64,000 bases of DNA from NCBI RefSeq assembly GCF_009498455.1, contig NZ_CP045644.1, forward strand, positions 6,079,001 through 6,143,000. The letters run 5' to 3'. Below, piece by piece: positions 38,788 to 47,808 of this stretch. A model generated the notes under the pieces. The model was not told the origin of the DNA. It saw only the letters and a program-made list of their open reading frames with translations, and searched no databases. The first letter of the stretch is position 1; each line of letters begins with the position of its first letter. A program made the position numbers and the translations under genes. This DNA comes from Variovorax paradoxus (GTDB lineage Bacteria; Pseudomonadota; Gammaproteobacteria; Burkholderiales; Burkholderiaceae_C).

Positions 38788-39546
38788 TCAGGCTTCTTGA
38801 TTGCGCAGCGCGACCACCTCGCGCAGCCGCTGGTGCGCGGCACCGTCCCACGCCACGGGCTGCTGGTTCTTCGCGCACAGGTAGTGATGCGTGAACACGC
38901 CCAGGTACGCGTCCAGCGTCTGCTGCGCCGCGTGCTCGCCTGCGAGGTCCATGCACATCGCGGCCACCTCGCTGGTGCAGAAATGGTCGTCGCGGCCCGA
39001 GTTGCGCAGCTTGTACTGCGTGATCTGCTCCGGCTGCAGGCTCAGCACCGGCAGCCCGTCGAGATACGGGCTGCGGCGAAACATCTTGCGTGCCTCGCCC
39101 CAGGTGGCGTCGAACAGGATGAACAGCGGGCGTTTCGCGGCGCCGCCATCGGCCCCATCTGGCGACGAAGGCACGACGCCCAGCACCACGCGCTCGGGCG
39201 CCGCGTACTGCCCCGGGAACACCACGTAGGGCTGCCATTGCGGGTCATTCAGCAACGCCAGCAGCGCGGGATCGGTCTCGGTGCGGGCCCAGCCGAAGGC
39301 GAAGGTGTCGGCCACCACATCGGCCACCAGCCACCCCGTGTTGGTCGGCTTGAGCGGCTCGATGTCGGCCATGAGCAGGCACACGCCCGCGCGCGTGGCC
39401 ACCGGAGGGCGCACGGCGCACATGCAATGGCTGGGCACCAGGCGGCAGCCCGCACAGCGCTCGCGCTTGAAACCGCCACGGGCGAGAAAAGGCTTCGCGC
39501 TGCGCGCGAGGCGGGCGGCGCGAAGGAGGGAGACGGCATGAGGCAT
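38788..39546 (-). CDS. DTW-domain tRNA-uridine aminocarboxypropyltransferase-like protein
   Basis: The product (252 residues from ATG 39546; ATG 39570 would add eight) has an N-terminal cysteine cluster (CAGCRLVPSHCMC), the DTW motif as FDATWGEARKMFRRSPYL, and QYKLRNSGRDDHFCTSEVAAMC near the C-terminus. DTW enzymes such as TapT/TuaA transfer the 3-amino-3-carboxypropyl group of S-adenosylmethionine to a uridine in tRNA (acp3U). The divergence of the motif (DATW) is common. It is convergent with the amidohydrolase and appears monocistronic. Confidence 0.85.
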   Translation of the reverse strand: MPHAVSLLRAARLARSAKPFLARGGFKRERCAGCRLVPSHCMCAVRPPVATRAGVCLLMADIEPLKPTNTGWLVADVVADTFAFGWARTETDPALLALLNDPQWQPYVVFPGQYAAPERVVLGVVPSSPDGADGGAAKRPLFILFDATWGEARKMFRRSPYLDGLPVLSLQPEQITQYKLRNSGRDDHFCTSEVAAMCMDLAGEHAAQQTLDAYLGVFTHHYLCAKNQQPVAWDGAAHQRLREVVALRNQEA

Positions 39547-39584
39547 GCGGCGATTCTCGGTGGACCGCATGCGCAGCTGAATCG

Positions 39585-40803
39585 CTAGACCAGCCGCAGG
39601 TCCTTCACCGCCGCCCCGCCGAACACCTTCGCCACCTGCGCCGGCGACAGCCCGTACATGCGCTGGAACAGCCCGCCCAGCACCGCCCGGTACTCGTTGA
39701 GCACCGGGTAGTCGCGGTTCTGGAACAGCGTGGCCTGCGTCAGCGGCTGCTGTTCGCCCACGACACGCCCGCCCGCCTGCGCAGCCAGGCCGCCGCCGAG
39801 CACCCAGTACACGGTGCCGTGACCGTGGTCGGTGCCGCGGTTGCCGTTCTCGCGGAAAGTGCGGCCGAACTCGCTGACCACGACCACCACGGTCTGGCGC
39901 CAGGCGGTGTCGCCCATCTCCTGCGCGAAGCCGGCCACGCCGCGGCCGAGTTCTTCAAAACGGTTGGCCAGGTAGCCCTTGGCTGCGCCCTGCCCCACAT
40001 GGGTGTCCCAGCCGCCGACGTCGACGAAGCCGATGTCGAAGCGATCGCGCATCAACAGCGCCATGCGGCGCGCGACCTGTTCGAAGCCCTTGGGGCTCAT
40101 GGCGTTGCGGCTGGCGGCCTGCATCTCGGCCTGCATGGCACGCACCACCTCGTCGCGCAGCTGGAAGCCCTCGGCCACGGGCTGTGCGAGCGCGGTGTTG
40201 CGGTACATCGACGCAATGATCTGGCTCTGCCGCGCATCAACGCCCGGCCGCGCGACGCCCGCGAGCGCCATGTTGGCGGCCTTGGCATCGTCGCCGCGCA
40301 GCACGATGGGCAGCTGGTCGGTGAAGGCGATGGGCGACACGTCGGCCAGCGGGCCGGCGCCGAGCACGCCGGCCAGCCGGTTGAGAAAGCCCGAGCGGTA
40401 GTCGCGCTGCGCGCTGTCGGGCGCCACGCCGAGCTCGATGGCGTCCTGCGTCTCGAAGTGGCTGCGCGTGAGGTCGTCGGTGCCGGCGAAGGCGATGAAA
40501 GACGCCTGCTTCTGCTGGAACAGCGGCAGCACGCTCTGCGCGAGCGCGGGGTGCAGGCCCCAGTCGGCATCGAGCGGCAGCGCGCCATCGGCCGCGCCGG
40601 GGCGGGAATGGCGATGTTGGGGCGGGAGGCGTAGTAGAAGTCGGCGTTGCCGGTGGGCACCAGCAGGCTGGTGCAGTCGTAGGCGCCGCGCAGGAACACG
40701 ACGAGCAGCTTGGTGCCCTGGGCGGCGGGCGCAGCGGCCACGCGTGCGGCGGCGCCGGCAAAGGCGCGGCGGCGATGAGTTGCAGCAGGTGTCGGCGTTG
40801 CAT
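39585..40803 (-). pseudogene. DUF1501 family protein gene with two frameshifts
   Basis: The gene is recognisable as DUF1501 (sulfatase-like secreted protein) but is split over three frames. From ATG 40803 the start MQRRHLLQLIAAA is a Tat-like leader; a missing base near 40767 moves the reading into the frame encoding GTKLLVVFLRGAYDCTSLLVPTG; a second missing base near 40600 (a C-rich run on the plus strand) moves it into the long last frame from GALPLDADWGLHPALAQS to the stop at 39585. Both positions are in GC-rich runs and each is repaired by adding a single G/C. This could be real decay or sequencing error. The upstream DUF1800 gene is its usual partner. Confidence 0.8.
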
Positions 40804-40830
40804 CAAAGTTGTCCTTTCTTCTTGCCTTGC

Positions 40831-41080
40831 GCCTTCCCCTCTGGGGAAGGTTGGGATGGGGCTCGACGGCGCTGGCATTCATCGCTGTGCTTCAGCGAGC
40901 GCCGCGTGCCCCCACCCTGCCCTCCCCAGCGGGGAGGGAGAAAACCAAATGCCTTGCTCCTTCCCCTTCCGGGGAAGGTTGGGATGGGGGGTCGGCGGCG
41001 CTGGCATTCATCGCTGTGCTTCATCGAACGCCGCTGGCCCCCACCCCTGCCCTCACCCAACGGGGGAGGGAGAAAATCAA
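40831..41080. repeat. Two tandem imperfect copies of a ~128-bp repeat
   Basis: Two copies (about 40831-40950 and 40960-41080) share GGGGAAGGTTGGGATGGGG, GCTGGCATTCATCGCTGTGC and GGGAGGGAGAAAA in the same order and spacing, with a period of 128-129 bases. Both sit in the 278-base gap between the DUF1800 and DUF1501 genes. No gene is supported here. The copies look like a dispersed, non-coding repeat family, not a CRISPR array, because there are only two units and no short spacer. Confidence 0.85.
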
Positions 41081-41081
41081 A

Positions 41082-42680
41082 TCACCGCCGCATCAGCTCG
41101 GGCGATGCGAGCAGGAAGGTGTTCCACTCCGGCGGGTTCTTCGCCTGCGCGAGCGCCTGCTGCGTGTCGGTGCTCAGGCCGGGCTGCAGCGCACGCACGG
41201 CGCGCGACTCGGCCAGCGGGGGAAACGGCGGCTTCTCGAGCGGGGCCTTGTCGTCGGTGCGGAACAGCACGGCGCCGCTCATGCCGATGGCGCGCGCCAC
41301 TTCGAACCGCGTGTTCATCTGCCCCGCGCTGGCCCAGGCGGCTTCGTTGAGCGGATAGCCGTCGGGCGTTTCGTGGGCGTACAAGGTCTGCCCCATGCGG
41401 TTGATCCAGCCGATCATCGGCGTGCTGTTGAGCACCACGCGCTCATCGTAGGCCAGGCGCACGCCCGCCACCACGTAGTGCACGGGATCGCGGAACTTGC
41501 GGCCCAGCGAGGCCGCGAACTCGCGCGATTCGAACAGCGTCTGCAGCGTGGCGGCGATGTCGCCGTCGCTGCGCGTGAAGGTGGCGGCCATGCGATCGAC
41601 CAGCGCGGGCGGCGGCTCGTCGGCCACGAAATAGACGGCGAGCTTGCGCGAGATGAAGCGTGCCGTGGCCGGCGCGCGCGCGAGGCGGTCGAGCGCCTCG
41701 TCGGTCTCGGCCAGGCCGCGCGCCTGGATCGGCTGGCCCAGGAAGGTCTTGGGACCGTAGTCGTGCCGGTTCGGGTGGAATTCGAAGAGGCCTTGGCGCA
41801 CGTAGTCGGCGCGCACGGCCGCACGCACCGCGGGCGGTGGCACATCGGGCGGCTGCACGCTGACGCCCACGCCGGTCAGCACGCGCGCCAGCTCCTGCAC
41901 GTCGGCCTGCGTGTAGCCGCCGCCCACGCCAAGCGTGTGCAGCTCCATGAGTTCGCGTGCGTAGTTCTCGTTGATCCGGTTCGCGGCGTTCTGTGCGTTG
42001 TCGAGGTAGCGCAGCATCGCCGGATGCCGCGCGGTGGCGCCCAGCAGGTCGCGGAACTTGCCGAGCGCGTGCGGGCGGATCGCGTTCTCCTCGTAGTCGC
42101 CGACCATCGCGCGCACCAGGTCCTTGCGGATGCTGACGTTGAAGTGGTTCATCCAGAACCAGGTCATCTGCTCCTGCAGCTGATTGGGCGCGTACAGCGC
42201 GCGCAGCAGAAAGCGCTGCTGCGCCTCGCGTGCGAGCGTGTTGAGTTCCTGCTGGTAGGCCGCAAGCGCAGCCGTCTTTTCTGCGTCATCGGTCAGCGCG
42301 ACGGCGGCCTTGCGCCGCGCGTCGAGCGCGAAGACGAGCTGGTCGAGCGGCGTGCGCGAAATCGCCATGGCGTCGATCTGCGCCTGCGCCGCCGCGGGCA
42401 GCGGGCGCGGCGCGGGGCGCAGCTGGCGCCCCATCCAGCGCGGCAGGCCGTCGCGCGCCAGTTCGGCCTGGCTGCTGGCGTTGGCGCCCCAGCTCACGCG
42501 ATCGAGCCAGCGCAGCTGCGCGGCGGGCGTGTCGGCCGCATGGCCCAGCGCGGTGAGTGGCGGGCCCTCGGGGCGCAGCAGGCCGATGGAACAGGCGGTG
42601 AGCGACAGCACGGCGGCCAGCGCCACGGCGATCGCGCGCGAACGGTGCAGCTTCGGGAACAACGGCATGCGGCTCATCAT
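41082..42680 (-). CDS. DUF1800 family lipoprotein
   Basis: The 532-residue protein starts with a lipoprotein signal (VLSLTACS, lipobox Cys30) and shows the DUF1800 pattern: RWLDRVSWGANASSQAELAR, QEQMTWFWMNHFNVS, RDLLGATARHPAMLRYLDN, NENYARELMELHTLGVGGGY and NPPEWNTFLLASPEL at the end. The family is normally encoded together with DUF1501, as here, and the two are thought to act in the envelope, but no biochemical role is established. The downstream DUF1501 gene is frameshifted and separated from it by the tandem repeat. Confidence 0.92.
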   Translation of the reverse strand: MMSRMPLFPKLHRSRAIAVALAAVLSLTACSIGLLRPEGPPLTALGHAADTPAAQLRWLDRVSWGANASSQAELARDGLPRWMGRQLRPAPRPLPAAAQAQIDAMAISRTPLDQLVFALDARRKAAVALTDDAEKTAALAAYQQELNTLAREAQQRFLLRALYAPNQLQEQMTWFWMNHFNVSIRKDLVRAMVGDYEENAIRPHALGKFRDLLGATARHPAMLRYLDNAQNAANRINENYARELMELHTLGVGGGYTQADVQELARVLTGVGVSVQPPDVPPPAVRAAVRADYVRQGLFEFHPNRHDYGPKTFLGQPIQARGLAETDEALDRLARAPATARFISRKLAVYFVADEPPPALVDRMAATFTRSDGDIAATLQTLFESREFAASLGRKFRDPVHYVVAGVRLAYDERVVLNSTPMIGWINRMGQTLYAHETPDGYPLNEAAWASAGQMNTRFEVARAIGMSGAVLFRTDDKAPLEKPPFPPLAESRAVRALQPGLSTDTQQALAQAKNPPEWNTFLLASPELMRR

Positions 42681-42782
42681 GAACCGATCAACCGCCGCGC
42701 GATGTAGGCGGTTGACCGACCTCGGCCGTGCGCAGGTAAAGCTGAGGGTCAGCTTCGTTTCAAGGCGAAACGAGCGCGTCTG

Positions 42783-43457
42783 TCAGGCTGTCGCGACGCG
42801 GCTGGGTTCCGCGCCCGCGATCTGCCGCAGCGCGCGCTCGAACACCTCGACCGGTTGGCCGCCGGAGATCAGGTGCTGGTCGTTGATGATGATCGCGGGC
42901 ACCGAGTGGATGCCGGCATCGGTGTACATGCGCTCGCGCTCGCGGGTCTCGGCCGCGAACTCATCGCCGGCCAAAATCTCGCGGGCCCGCGCCGCATCGA
43001 GCCCTGCCTCGGTCGCCGCACGCACCAGCACCTCGGGGTCCGAGGGGTTCTGGCTGTCGGTGAAGTAGGCCTTCAGCAGCAGCTTCTTCAGCGTCACCTG
43101 CTTGGCCGGGTCTTCCAGCTCGGCCCAGTGCAGCAGCCGGTGGGCGTTGAAGGTGTTGTACACGCGGGGCCGGCCGCCGGGGCTGAACTCGAAGCCGACG
43201 GCCGCGCCGCGCTGGCGGATCGCCTCGCGGGCCTGCGCCTGCTGTTCCTGCGAGGAGCCGTACTTCTGGTTCAGGTGCTCGAAGGTGTCCTGGCCTTCGG
43301 GCGGCATCTGCGGGTTCAGCTCGAAGGGCTGGAAGTGCAGCTCGGCCGACACCTCCGGCGCCACCCGTTTCAGGGCAGCCTCGAGTGCGCCAAGGCCCAC
43401 GGCGCACCAGGGGCAGGAGACATCGGAAACGAAATCGATCTTGAGATGGGCGGTCAT
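42783..43457 (-). CDS. DsbA-family thiol oxidoreductase (FrnE-like)
   Basis: Residues 15-18 form CPWC (SDVSCPWCAVG), the active-site motif of the FrnE/DsbA-like thioredoxin fold. A helical insert (about 60-140) and the cis-Pro loop region (GIHSVPAIIINDQHLISGGQP) follow. No signal peptide is present, so this is a cytoplasmic disulfide oxidoreductase of the 2-hydroxychromene-2-carboxylate isomerase-like group. ATG 43457 is preferred (ATG 43472 would add five residues). It may be the last gene of the minus-strand unit that contains the MFS transporter 53 bases upstream, but a functional link is not evident. Confidence 0.88.
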   Translation of the reverse strand: MTAHLKIDFVSDVSCPWCAVGLGALEAALKRVAPEVSAELHFQPFELNPQMPPEGQDTFEHLNQKYGSSQEQQAQAREAIRQRGAAVGFEFSPGGRPRVYNTFNAHRLLHWAELEDPAKQVTLKKLLLKAYFTDSQNPSDPEVLVRAATEAGLDAARAREILAGDEFAAETRERERMYTDAGIHSVPAIIINDQHLISGGQPVEVFERALRQIAGAEPSRVATA

Positions 43458-43509
43458 GGCGCCATTCTTCATGGCGCCACAACCCCTTTGTGCGCGCGGG
43501 GTCTTCAGC

Positions 43510-44931
43510 TCAGGCCACCGCCTTGCGGCGTTCGCGGTCCGTGCGGGCGCTGGCCATCGTCTCTTCGCGCAGGCGGTCGTACTCGGCCTTGTCGACGGGC
43601 ACGGCGTTCGGGTCGCCCAGGTCGCGCATGTGGATGCGGTAGGTCTCGCGGGCGCTCATGGCGGCCAGCGCGGCCAGCACGGTCACTGCGAAGGTGATGG
43701 CGCCGACCGTGAACCACACGTTGGTCGAGCCCGGAGGCGCCACGGCGGCGAACAGCGCGGGCAGCAGCGCGGTGAAGGTGGTGCCAATGTTCTGCGAGAT
43801 GGCCATGGCCGACACGCGGTTGCGGGTGCGGAACAGCTCGGGGTAGAAGCTCGGGAAGGTCGCGTTGTAGCCTTGGTACACGATGCCCCACATCAAGAGC
43901 GACATGCAGATGGCCAGCGGCACGTTCTTGATGCTGATGGCATACAGGTACACGAAGGACAGCAGGCCCGAGGCCAGAGCGCCCACGATGATCGGCGGCT
44001 TGCGGCCGATGCGGTCCGACAGGTTGCCTACGAACGGGATCACCAGCACGGCCAGGATGTTGCCCAGCACCGGAATCCACAGGTACACGTCTTTCTGGAA
44101 GCCGATGCCGTAGGCGGCCTGCACCGCGTAGGCCGCGCCGAACACGGTGGCGACCACCGGAATCACGTTCATCAGCGCCATGCAGACCACGCGCAGCATG
44201 TCGGCCCAGCTGTCGGTGAAGGCCTGGACGATGGGCGACTTCGCCACTTCGCCCTTCTTGTCGACCTCGGCGAAGGCCGGCGTTTCGTCGACCTCGCGGC
44301 GGATGATGTAGCCGGCCACGATCACGAGGAAGCTCAACAAAAACGGAATGCGCCAGCCCCACGAGTTGAAGGCTTCTTCGGGCATGTAGTGCGCGAGCGG
44401 CAGGAACACGGCGGCCGCCAGAATCTGGCCGGCCTGCACGCCCTGCAGGGTGAAGCTCGCGAAGAAGCCGCGGCGTCCGAACGGCGCGTGCTCCAGGATC
44501 ATCGAACTCGCGCCCGAGATCTCGCCGGCCACCGCAAAGCCCTGCACCAGGCGCAGCAGCACCAGCAGCGCGGGGGCCAGCAGGCCGACCTGGTCGTAGG
44601 TCGGCAGCAGGCCCACGGCCACGGTCGAAAAACCCATCAGGAACATGCACAGCACCAGCACCTGCTTGCGCCCGTGCGTGTCGCCCCAGTGGCCGAGCAC
44701 GAAGGCGCCGATGGGGCGCGCCACATAGCCCACGCCGTAGGTCGCCAGCGACGCAATGATGGCCGTGGTCGGATCGCCCTTGGGAAAGAAGATCTGCGGA
44801 AAGATCAGCGCCGCGGCGGTCGCGTAAATGAAGAAGTCGTAGTACTCCAGCGCCGAGCCGATCCAGCCGCTGGCGGCGGCTTTCTTCGACTGGTGCCTGC
44901 CTTGCGGCTCTTTGGCGGATGTGTTGGCCAT
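43510..44931 (-). CDS. MFS transporter, metabolite:H+ symporter (MHS/ShiA-like)
   Basis: The 473-residue protein has twelve helices and the MHS signature ASGWIGSALEYYDFFIYATA, then ARPIGAFVLGHWGDTHGRKQ (MFS motif A) and RLVQGFAVAGEISGASSMIL. Relatives carry shikimate, protocatechuate or other organic acids together with a proton. It lies 49 bases downstream of the qsuB-like gene on the same strand, and this placement points to uptake of shikimate, quinate or a related acid. That substrate is inferred from context. Confidence 0.9.
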   Translation of the reverse strand: MANTSAKEPQGRHQSKKAAASGWIGSALEYYDFFIYATAAALIFPQIFFPKGDPTTAIIASLATYGVGYVARPIGAFVLGHWGDTHGRKQVLVLCMFLMGFSTVAVGLLPTYDQVGLLAPALLVLLRLVQGFAVAGEISGASSMILEHAPFGRRGFFASFTLQGVQAGQILAAAVFLPLAHYMPEEAFNSWGWRIPFLLSFLVIVAGYIIRREVDETPAFAEVDKKGEVAKSPIVQAFTDSWADMLRVVCMALMNVIPVVATVFGAAYAVQAAYGIGFQKDVYLWIPVLGNILAVLVIPFVGNLSDRIGRKPPIIVGALASGLLSFVYLYAISIKNVPLAICMSLLMWGIVYQGYNATFPSFYPELFRTRNRVSAMAISQNIGTTFTALLPALFAAVAPPGSTNVWFTVGAITFAVTVLAALAAMSARETYRIHMRDLGDPNAVPVDKAEYDRLREETMASARTDRERRKAVA

Positions 44932-44980
44932 GGGTTGTCTCCAGGGGTGTGACTAAGGTGACGGATGCGAGGGGGAAAAA

Positions 44981-46891
44981 TCAGTCTTGTGGCTGCTGTG
45001 GCTGCTGCTGCTGTGCTTGCGACGCCATGCGCGCGGGTGCGTTGAGCGCGCCGTAGGCGTCGTAGCCGCCCATGCGCTGCGCGACCTCGAAGAACAGGCC
45101 GCCTTCGAAACTCTCGGTGTAGATGTGCAGGTAGTCGCCGGCCGCCGAACGGTCGAACAGCACGCCCGCTTCGCGCATGCGCGCCAGCAGCTCGGGCGCC
45201 ACGTCGATGCGCGTGGCGAGGTCGTCGTAGTAGTTGTCCGAGATCGGCACGAAGCGCGTGGCGTTGGAGCGCAGCCGGGCCACGGTGTCGAAGATGTCGT
45301 CGCAGTCGAGCGCGATGTGGTGCACCGCGCCGCCGCCGGTCACGCTCAGCGTGCGTGCGGTGCGCGTGCGCTGGCTCAGCGACACGTTCAGCACCAGGCG
45401 CAGGCTGCGGTCGGCATTGGCCACGCCGCGGCTGCGAATCAAGCCGAAGGGGTCGGCCAGCTCCAGGCTCTCGCCGGGCTCCAGGCCGAGCACGGCGCGC
45501 GTGAACAGCACCCAGGTGTCGAGCTGATCGAGCGCCAGGCCCAGCGCGACGTGGTCGATGCGCGTGAGGCCGGCATCGCGGTCGTCGGGCCCCGCGTCTT
45601 CGAGGATGAAGTCGGCCTCGTACAGCCCGTTGGCGCCCAGTGCCTCGGGCACGAAATGGATCAGGTTGCCGCCCGGCGCCACGATGGCCGGCACGCGCAG
45701 TTCGTTGGGCCCGACCGGGCTGTCGTGGCGCAGCGAGCGCATGGCGGTCGCGCGGCCGACGGCGGCGAGCGGGTCGGCGCAGCGCACGCCCAGCGCGCAC
45801 ACCGAGGTGCCGTGCGCCTCGAAACGGCGGCGCGCAAACGAATCGGGCTGCGCGTTGACGATGAAGTGGATGCCGCCCTGGCGGTACAGCGTGACGGCCT
45901 TGGAGCGGTGGCGGCCGACACGGCGGCAGCCCAGCTGCCCGAGCAGCGCGCCGAGCGCGACGGCCGAGGCCTCGTCGGCCGCGAACTCGATGAACGACAG
46001 GCCAGAAAGCACCGGCGCGGGTGGCGGGTTGAACAGCTCCACGCGCTGCGGCTGCACGGGCGCATCGCTGGCAGCGAGCCGCTCGCGCGTTTCGCTTTCG
46101 AGGTATAGCAGCGAGCGCATCGCATCGACCGCTGTGCGGCGGTTCGGCGTCTCGCGGAAGATGTCGTTGAAGATTTCGAGCGACAGCGGCCCCGTGTAGC
46201 CCGCGCGCAGCACCTGCTCGAAGAAGCCGGTCACGTCGAAGTCGCCCTGCCCCGGGAACGAGCGGTGGTGGCGCGCCCACTGCAGCACGTCCATTGACAG
46301 CAGCGGCGCATCGGCCATCTGCACGAAGAAGATTTTTTCGCCCGGAATGGCGGCGATGCCCGCGGGGTCGTCCTTCAGCGACAGCGTGTGGAAGCTATCG
46401 AGGATCAGCCCGAGATGCGGGTGGTCGGCGCGCTGCACGATGTCCCAGGCCTGGGCGTAGCGCGAGGTGTGGCGGCCCCAGGCCAGCGCCTCGAAGCCCA
46501 CGCGCAGGTTGCGGCGCGCGGCGCGCTCGGCCAGTTCGTGCAGCTGGGCGGCGGCACGCGCCGGGTCGTTCACCGACAGCGGCGAGGTGTTGGAGCAGCA
46601 CAGCACCATCGGTGCGCCCATGGCTTCCATGAGGTCGAACTTGCGTTCGGCGCGCTCCAGGCTGCGCTGGAACTGCGCCTGCGGCATGCCTTCGAAATCG
46701 CGGAACGGCTGGTACAGGTCGATCGCCAGGCCCAGGTCGGACGCGATGCGGCGCAGTTCGGCGGCGGTGCCGCGGAAGTTGACGAAATCGGCTTCGAACA
46801 GCTCGATGCCGTCGAAGCCCGCCGCCGCAATGGCTTCGAGCTTCTGACGGAGGGTGCCGCTGAGCGAGACGGTGGCAATGGCGCGGTGCAT
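44981..46891 (-). CDS. qsuB: 3-dehydroshikimate dehydratase fused to HPPD-like domain (QsuB-type)
   Basis: ATG 46891 gives 636 residues in two domains. The first (about 1-290) is a xylose-isomerase-like TIM barrel (KLEAIAAAGFDGIELFEADF, GLILDSFHTLSL, PLSLEIFNDIFRE) with the metal-binding Glu/Asp/His pattern of 3-dehydroshikimate dehydratases. The second (about 310-620) is a vicinal-oxygen-chelate domain resembling 4-hydroxyphenylpyruvate dioxygenase, with metal His in RIDHVALG and VHHIALDCDD and a Glu in GGLFFEVAQRMGG. QsuB converts 3-dehydroshikimate to protocatechuate. The tail is Gln-rich. A copy of a 12-bp putative operator sits 55 bases upstream of the start. Confidence 0.9.
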   Translation of the reverse strand: MHRAIATVSLSGTLRQKLEAIAAAGFDGIELFEADFVNFRGTAAELRRIASDLGLAIDLYQPFRDFEGMPQAQFQRSLERAERKFDLMEAMGAPMVLCCSNTSPLSVNDPARAAAQLHELAERAARRNLRVGFEALAWGRHTSRYAQAWDIVQRADHPHLGLILDSFHTLSLKDDPAGIAAIPGEKIFFVQMADAPLLSMDVLQWARHHRSFPGQGDFDVTGFFEQVLRAGYTGPLSLEIFNDIFRETPNRRTAVDAMRSLLYLESETRERLAASDAPVQPQRVELFNPPPAPVLSGLSFIEFAADEASAVALGALLGQLGCRRVGRHRSKAVTLYRQGGIHFIVNAQPDSFARRRFEAHGTSVCALGVRCADPLAAVGRATAMRSLRHDSPVGPNELRVPAIVAPGGNLIHFVPEALGANGLYEADFILEDAGPDDRDAGLTRIDHVALGLALDQLDTWVLFTRAVLGLEPGESLELADPFGLIRSRGVANADRSLRLVLNVSLSQRTRTARTLSVTGGGAVHHIALDCDDIFDTVARLRSNATRFVPISDNYYDDLATRIDVAPELLARMREAGVLFDRSAAGDYLHIYTESFEGGLFFEVAQRMGGYDAYGALNAPARMASQAQQQQPQQPQD

Positions 46892-46945
46892 GGGATGGAC
46901 TGTAGAAAGAGCCCGGGCGCGCCACAACGCAAATCAGCCCCTTCT

Positions 46946-46957
46946 GATCGATGATCG
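46946..46957. promoter_or_regulatory. Putative operator, copy upstream of qsuB
   Basis: The sequence GATCGATGATCG stands in the gap between pcaD and qsuB, 55 bases before the qsuB start. The same twelve bases occur as their complement (CGATCATCGATC) at 52604-52615, between the divergent IclR gene and the first catabolic gene. A related CGATCATC follows at 46966. Shared sequence in both control regions suggests a site for the local regulator. Confidence 0.5.
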
Positions 46958-47031
46958 CACGCTGCCGATCATCATTCGCACGAAATAGGGGTTACACCTA
47001 GCCCACACGAGGGTGCGGGCCGGGTGTTTTT

Positions 47032-47808
47032 TCAGAGGCTGCGCCAGTAATCGATCAGCATCTGCGCGAACTCGACCGGCCGCTCCACCGCACTCAGGTG
47101 CGCGGCGTCGATGGTCGCCAGCCGCGCGCCCGGAATCTGCGCCACCATGGCCTCGGACATGGCCATCGGCGTGGCCTCGTCCTGCAGCCCGCCGATCACC
47201 AGCGTGGGCGTGGCGAAGCGGCGGTTGCTGTCGCGGAAGTCGATGGCGGCGACGGCGTTGCAGCTCTCGATGTAGCCCTGCGCGTCGGTGCGCACCAGCG
47301 TGTCGTGCAAGGTGCGCGCCGCCAGTGCGCCTTCGGGCGTGCCGGCATAGGCCGGCGTGAGCCAGCGCGCCACGGCACCGGGTGCGATGGCGGCCACGCC
47401 CTTGGCGGCCACGGTCTCCGCGCGCAGGCGCCACGGCGCCTGGTCGGGGTAGTGGGCGGCCGAATTGGCGATGACCACGGACTTCAGCAACCCGGGATGC
47501 CGCACCGCCAGCGCCTGCGCGGTCATGCCGCCCATCGACAGGCCGACGAAGTGCACGGGCTCGCCGCCCGTCTCGCGCGCGATCAGGTCGGCCGCGTCCT
47601 GCGCCAGCGTTTCCACGCGCAGCACGCCCGGCACCACCTCGGAGCCGCCGTGGTTGCGGTGGTCGTAGCGGATCACGGTGTGGGCGCGCGCGAGTTGCGC
47701 GGCCACGCCGTCCCACATGTGCAGGTCGCAGCCGAGCGCGTGGCTGAGCACGACGAAGGGGCCTTCGCCTTCGCGCACGACGTTCAGGCGGGGGGTGGAA
47801 GTGGTCAT
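47032..47808 (-). CDS. pcaD: 3-oxoadipate enol-lactonase
   Basis: The 258-residue alpha/beta-hydrolase starts at ATG 47808, which overlaps the stop of the MFS gene (ATGA). It contains LSHALGCDLHMWDG, the nucleophile Ser91 in VGLSMGGM, an acidic residue in GLQDEATPM and His in DAAHLSAVERP, the PcaD pattern. It hydrolyses 3-oxoadipate enol-lactone to 3-oxoadipate, the last step encoded here in the protocatechuate branch. It is last in the tight minus-strand operon that runs from the AroE-like genes; qsuB follows after a 140-base gap. Confidence 0.93.
   Translation of the reverse strand: MTTSTPRLNVVREGEGPFVVLSHALGCDLHMWDGVAAQLARAHTVIRYDHRNHGGSEVVPGVLRVETLAQDAADLIARETGGEPVHFVGLSMGGMTAQALAVRHPGLLKSVVIANSAAHYPDQAPWRLRAETVAAKGVAAIAPGAVARWLTPAYAGTPEGALAARTLHDTLVRTDAQGYIESCNAVAAIDFRDSNRRFATPTLVIGGLQDEATPMAMSEAMVAQIPGARLATIDAAHLSAVERPVEFAQMLIDYWRSL

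Noticed and set aside
40831..41080. Repeat pair considered as a CRISPR array
   Set aside because: Only two long units, no short regular repeats or spacers, and no cas genes.
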